A stretch of DNA of 64,000 nt, taken from CAZSVP01 sp964637185 (lineage in GTDB: Bacteria > Patescibacteriota > Saccharimonadia > CAILAD01 > BJGX01). Shown piece by piece: positions 62,568 to 64,000 of the stretch. The translations under genes and the position numbers were made by a program. The stretch is taken from contig CAZWVB010000001.1 in assembly GCA_964637185.1 (NCBI GenBank), positions 1 through 64,000 on the forward strand, written 5' to 3'. Under the pieces are notes generated by a model. The model saw only the letters and a list, made by a program, of their open reading frames with translations. It searched no databases and was not told the DNA's origin. Each line of letters opens with the position of its first letter. Positions within the stretch are counted from its first letter, which is position 1.

Positions 62568-63770
62568 ATGACCAATAACTCATACGCGCGAGCCGGTAGG
62601 CGTCGACGCACAGTATTTAGTAGTAAAAAACTCAAACCACATCAAAGGCGTAACTCATCTGGCGGACGCTATATCGACCCCCAGAAGTTTGTCAACGAGG
62701 CCAAAACCCCGCAGGCAGAGGAAGTATTTGTGCCAAAACATCAATTTGCAGATCTTGCTCTGATGGAACAGCTCAAACGTACTCTGGAGCAACGCGGGTA
62801 TACTACACCAACACCAGTCCAGGACGGCGCCATCCCACCAGCCATCGAGGGACGTGATGTAATAGGCCTGGCCAACACTGGTACCGGCAAGACAGCAGCT
62901 TTTGTATTACCTATCATCCAGCGTCTCCAAAAAGATTTGCATGGCTCAACGGCGCTGATCATAGCCCCCACTCGCGAGCTAGCGGTGCAGATCAATGATG
63001 AGTTCAAATTATTTGCTGAGGGTCTAAAGATCTATTCGGCCATTTGTGTTGGTGGCACCAATATCAAGCCACAGATCCGACAGCTTGAGCGTCGACCACA
63101 AGTCGTGATCGGCACGCCAGGTCGCCTCAAAGATCTCTACAATCAAGGTATACTGCAGCTCAAGAACACCGGCATAGTAGTACTCGATGAAGCCGATCGC
63201 ATGTTGGACATGGGCTTTATACGTGACATCCGTTTTTTGCTCGACAAATTGCCGGATAAAAAACAAACACTTTGTTTTAGCGCTACCATTACGCCTGAGA
63301 TCCAACGATTACTCGATGACATGATGGTGGATCCTGTGACTATCTCGGTGCGACGCAGCGAGACTAGCGAGCATGTACAGCAAGACATCATCAAGGCCCA
63401 CACCAAACAAGAGAAGATTCAGATACTGCAGGATCTACTTAACAAGCCTGAGTTTGCCAAGACGCTTGTATTTGGCCAGACCAAATGGAGTGTGCAGCGA
63501 CTGGCAGAGCAGCTTACCAAGTCTGGTATCAAATCCGAAGCTATCCATGGCAACAAGAGTCAAGCTCAGCGCCAACGTGCGCTCGATGCTTTCAAATCAG
63601 GCAAGGTGAGTGTGCTAGTGGCAACCGATGTGGCAGCACGCGGCCTGGACATCCCTGATGTGAGTCATGTCATCAACTTCGATCAGCCAGCTACCTATGA
63701 AGACTATATCCATCGCATCGGACGAACTGGGCGAGCTGGGCACCGCGGGCACGCACTTACTTTTGTATAG
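62568..63770 (+). CDS. DEAD-box RNA helicase
   Basis: 400 aa. Basic N-terminal extension (about 1-55), Q motif (FADLALMEQL ... TPTPVQ), motif I ANTGTGKT, Ia PTRELAVQ, II DEAD (VLDEADRMLDMGF), III SAT, and the C-terminal motifs ARGLDIPDVSHV and HRIGRTGRAG. It ends soon after motif VI, so it lacks the usual RNA-binding C-terminal extension. It resembles RhlE-type helicases. Confidence 0.92.
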   Translation: MTNNSYARAGRRRRTVFSSKKLKPHQRRNSSGGRYIDPQKFVNEAKTPQAEEVFVPKHQFADLALMEQLKRTLEQRGYTTPTPVQDGAIPPAIEGRDVIGLANTGTGKTAAFVLPIIQRLQKDLHGSTALIIAPTRELAVQINDEFKLFAEGLKIYSAICVGGTNIKPQIRQLERRPQVVIGTPGRLKDLYNQGILQLKNTGIVVLDEADRMLDMGFIRDIRFLLDKLPDKKQTLCFSATITPEIQRLLDDMMVDPVTISVRRSETSEHVQQDIIKAHTKQEKIQILQDLLNKPEFAKTLVFGQTKWSVQRLAEQLTKSGIKSEAIHGNKSQAQRQRALDAFKSGKVSVLVATDVAARGLDIPDVSHVINFDQPATYEDYIHRIGRTGRAGHRGHALTFV

Positions 63771-64000
63771 TAGCAGTCGTGGCCTGCATGACTCCGACTG
63801 TGCGCAGAAATAGTACCAACCATACAAAAGTGATACTGAAAGCGGTCAGCTCAAATGCCGTCAGATTGAAATAGTGTAAGTATGTGAATAGAAAATATGC
63901 TACCCCTATGGTAGTCAAGATGATGTATGAAAGGTTGAGAAAAGCACTACCAATAGTTGGTATCAACCATCGCAAGCTGATTATCAATGTAGCAAATCCC
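63757..64000 (-). CDS. Membrane protein, 5' end outside the window
   Basis: At least 81 codons, open to the window edge. Two or three hydrophobic segments (LNLSYIILTTIGVAYFLFTY, FSITFVWLVLFLRTVGVM). Only the C-terminal part is visible; no family recognised. The last codon lies 14 bases inside the end of the helicase gene, converging. Confidence 0.6.
   Translation of the reverse strand, partial: GFATLIISLRWLIPTIGSAFLNLSYIILTTIGVAYFLFTYLHYFNLTAFELTAFSITFVWLVLFLRTVGVMQATTATIQK

Overview
The window looks like a scaffold from a Patescibacteria/CPR bacterium, most likely Saccharibacteria (TM7). The reasons are short operons of core genes with tiny intergenic gaps, many genes whose -10 box sits only 6-13 bases before the ATG (apparently leaderless mRNAs), an isolated purH, CPR-typical envelope proteins (baseplate-J-like protein, LysM-CHAP hydrolase, DUF5663-like protein), and a moderate-GC backbone. 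A run of 100 Ns (61312-61411) shows that this is a scaffold. The taxon is inferred from gene content; no rRNA is present.

Backbone, left arm (1-9928): ftsA-like gene, baseplate-J-like membrane protein, ruvX, mltG, LysM-CHAP peptidoglycan hydrolase with a structured leader, obg, an RsmC-like methyltransferase, several small orphan genes, and tRNA-Ala(GGC).

Integrated element (about 9919-38775, 28.8 kb): visibly GC-richer, actinobacterial in style, and inserted at the 3' end of tRNA-Ala. An 11-bp direct repeat marks both ends, and joining the ends rebuilds a near-palindromic attP. Its left part is a mobility module on the minus strand: large serine recombinase, ImmA-like peptidase, RHH protein, ArdA antirestriction protein, orphan DNA methyltransferase, replication-relaxation protein, VirD4-like coupling ATPase, and a string of overlapping tiny genes, several of them membrane proteins. 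Its right part (about 20.9-38.7 kb) is the most unusual content of the window: an apparent type VII-like secretion/toxin system built around an EccC/FtsK-like ATPase co-transcribed with a lidless DnaK, GrpE and J-like/TPR membrane proteins that lack HPD. It also holds four small WXG100-like helical proteins or remnants, two polymorphic toxins sharing one N-terminal delivery module, their candidate immunity genes, and anchored PQQ-propeller/SH3 and SPOR proteins. I do not recognise a named system with this composition. A reasonable inference is contact-dependent delivery of toxins, perhaps towards the actinobacterial cells on which Saccharibacteria live.

Backbone, right arm (38776-64000): M15 peptidase, coiled-coil protein, DUF5663-like protein and P-type ATPase; an envelope operon (MurF-like ligase, alpha/beta hydrolase, DegT aminotransferase, FemAB); leuS with a Nudix domain inserted in its editing domain and a candidate leucine attenuator upstream; rpmF, nusB, a Nudix gene, rnc and a short SMC-like gene; rpsP, a KH protein, trmD and a fatty-acid-hydroxylase-like gene; a GC-rich purH island; tRNA-Gln(CTG); a guanine-deaminase-like gene; a DEAD-box helicase; and a membrane protein cut by the window edge. 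Scattered GC-rich small orphan genes on the backbone have good Shine-Dalgarno sites and conventional promoters, unlike their leaderless neighbours, which suggests separate acquisition.
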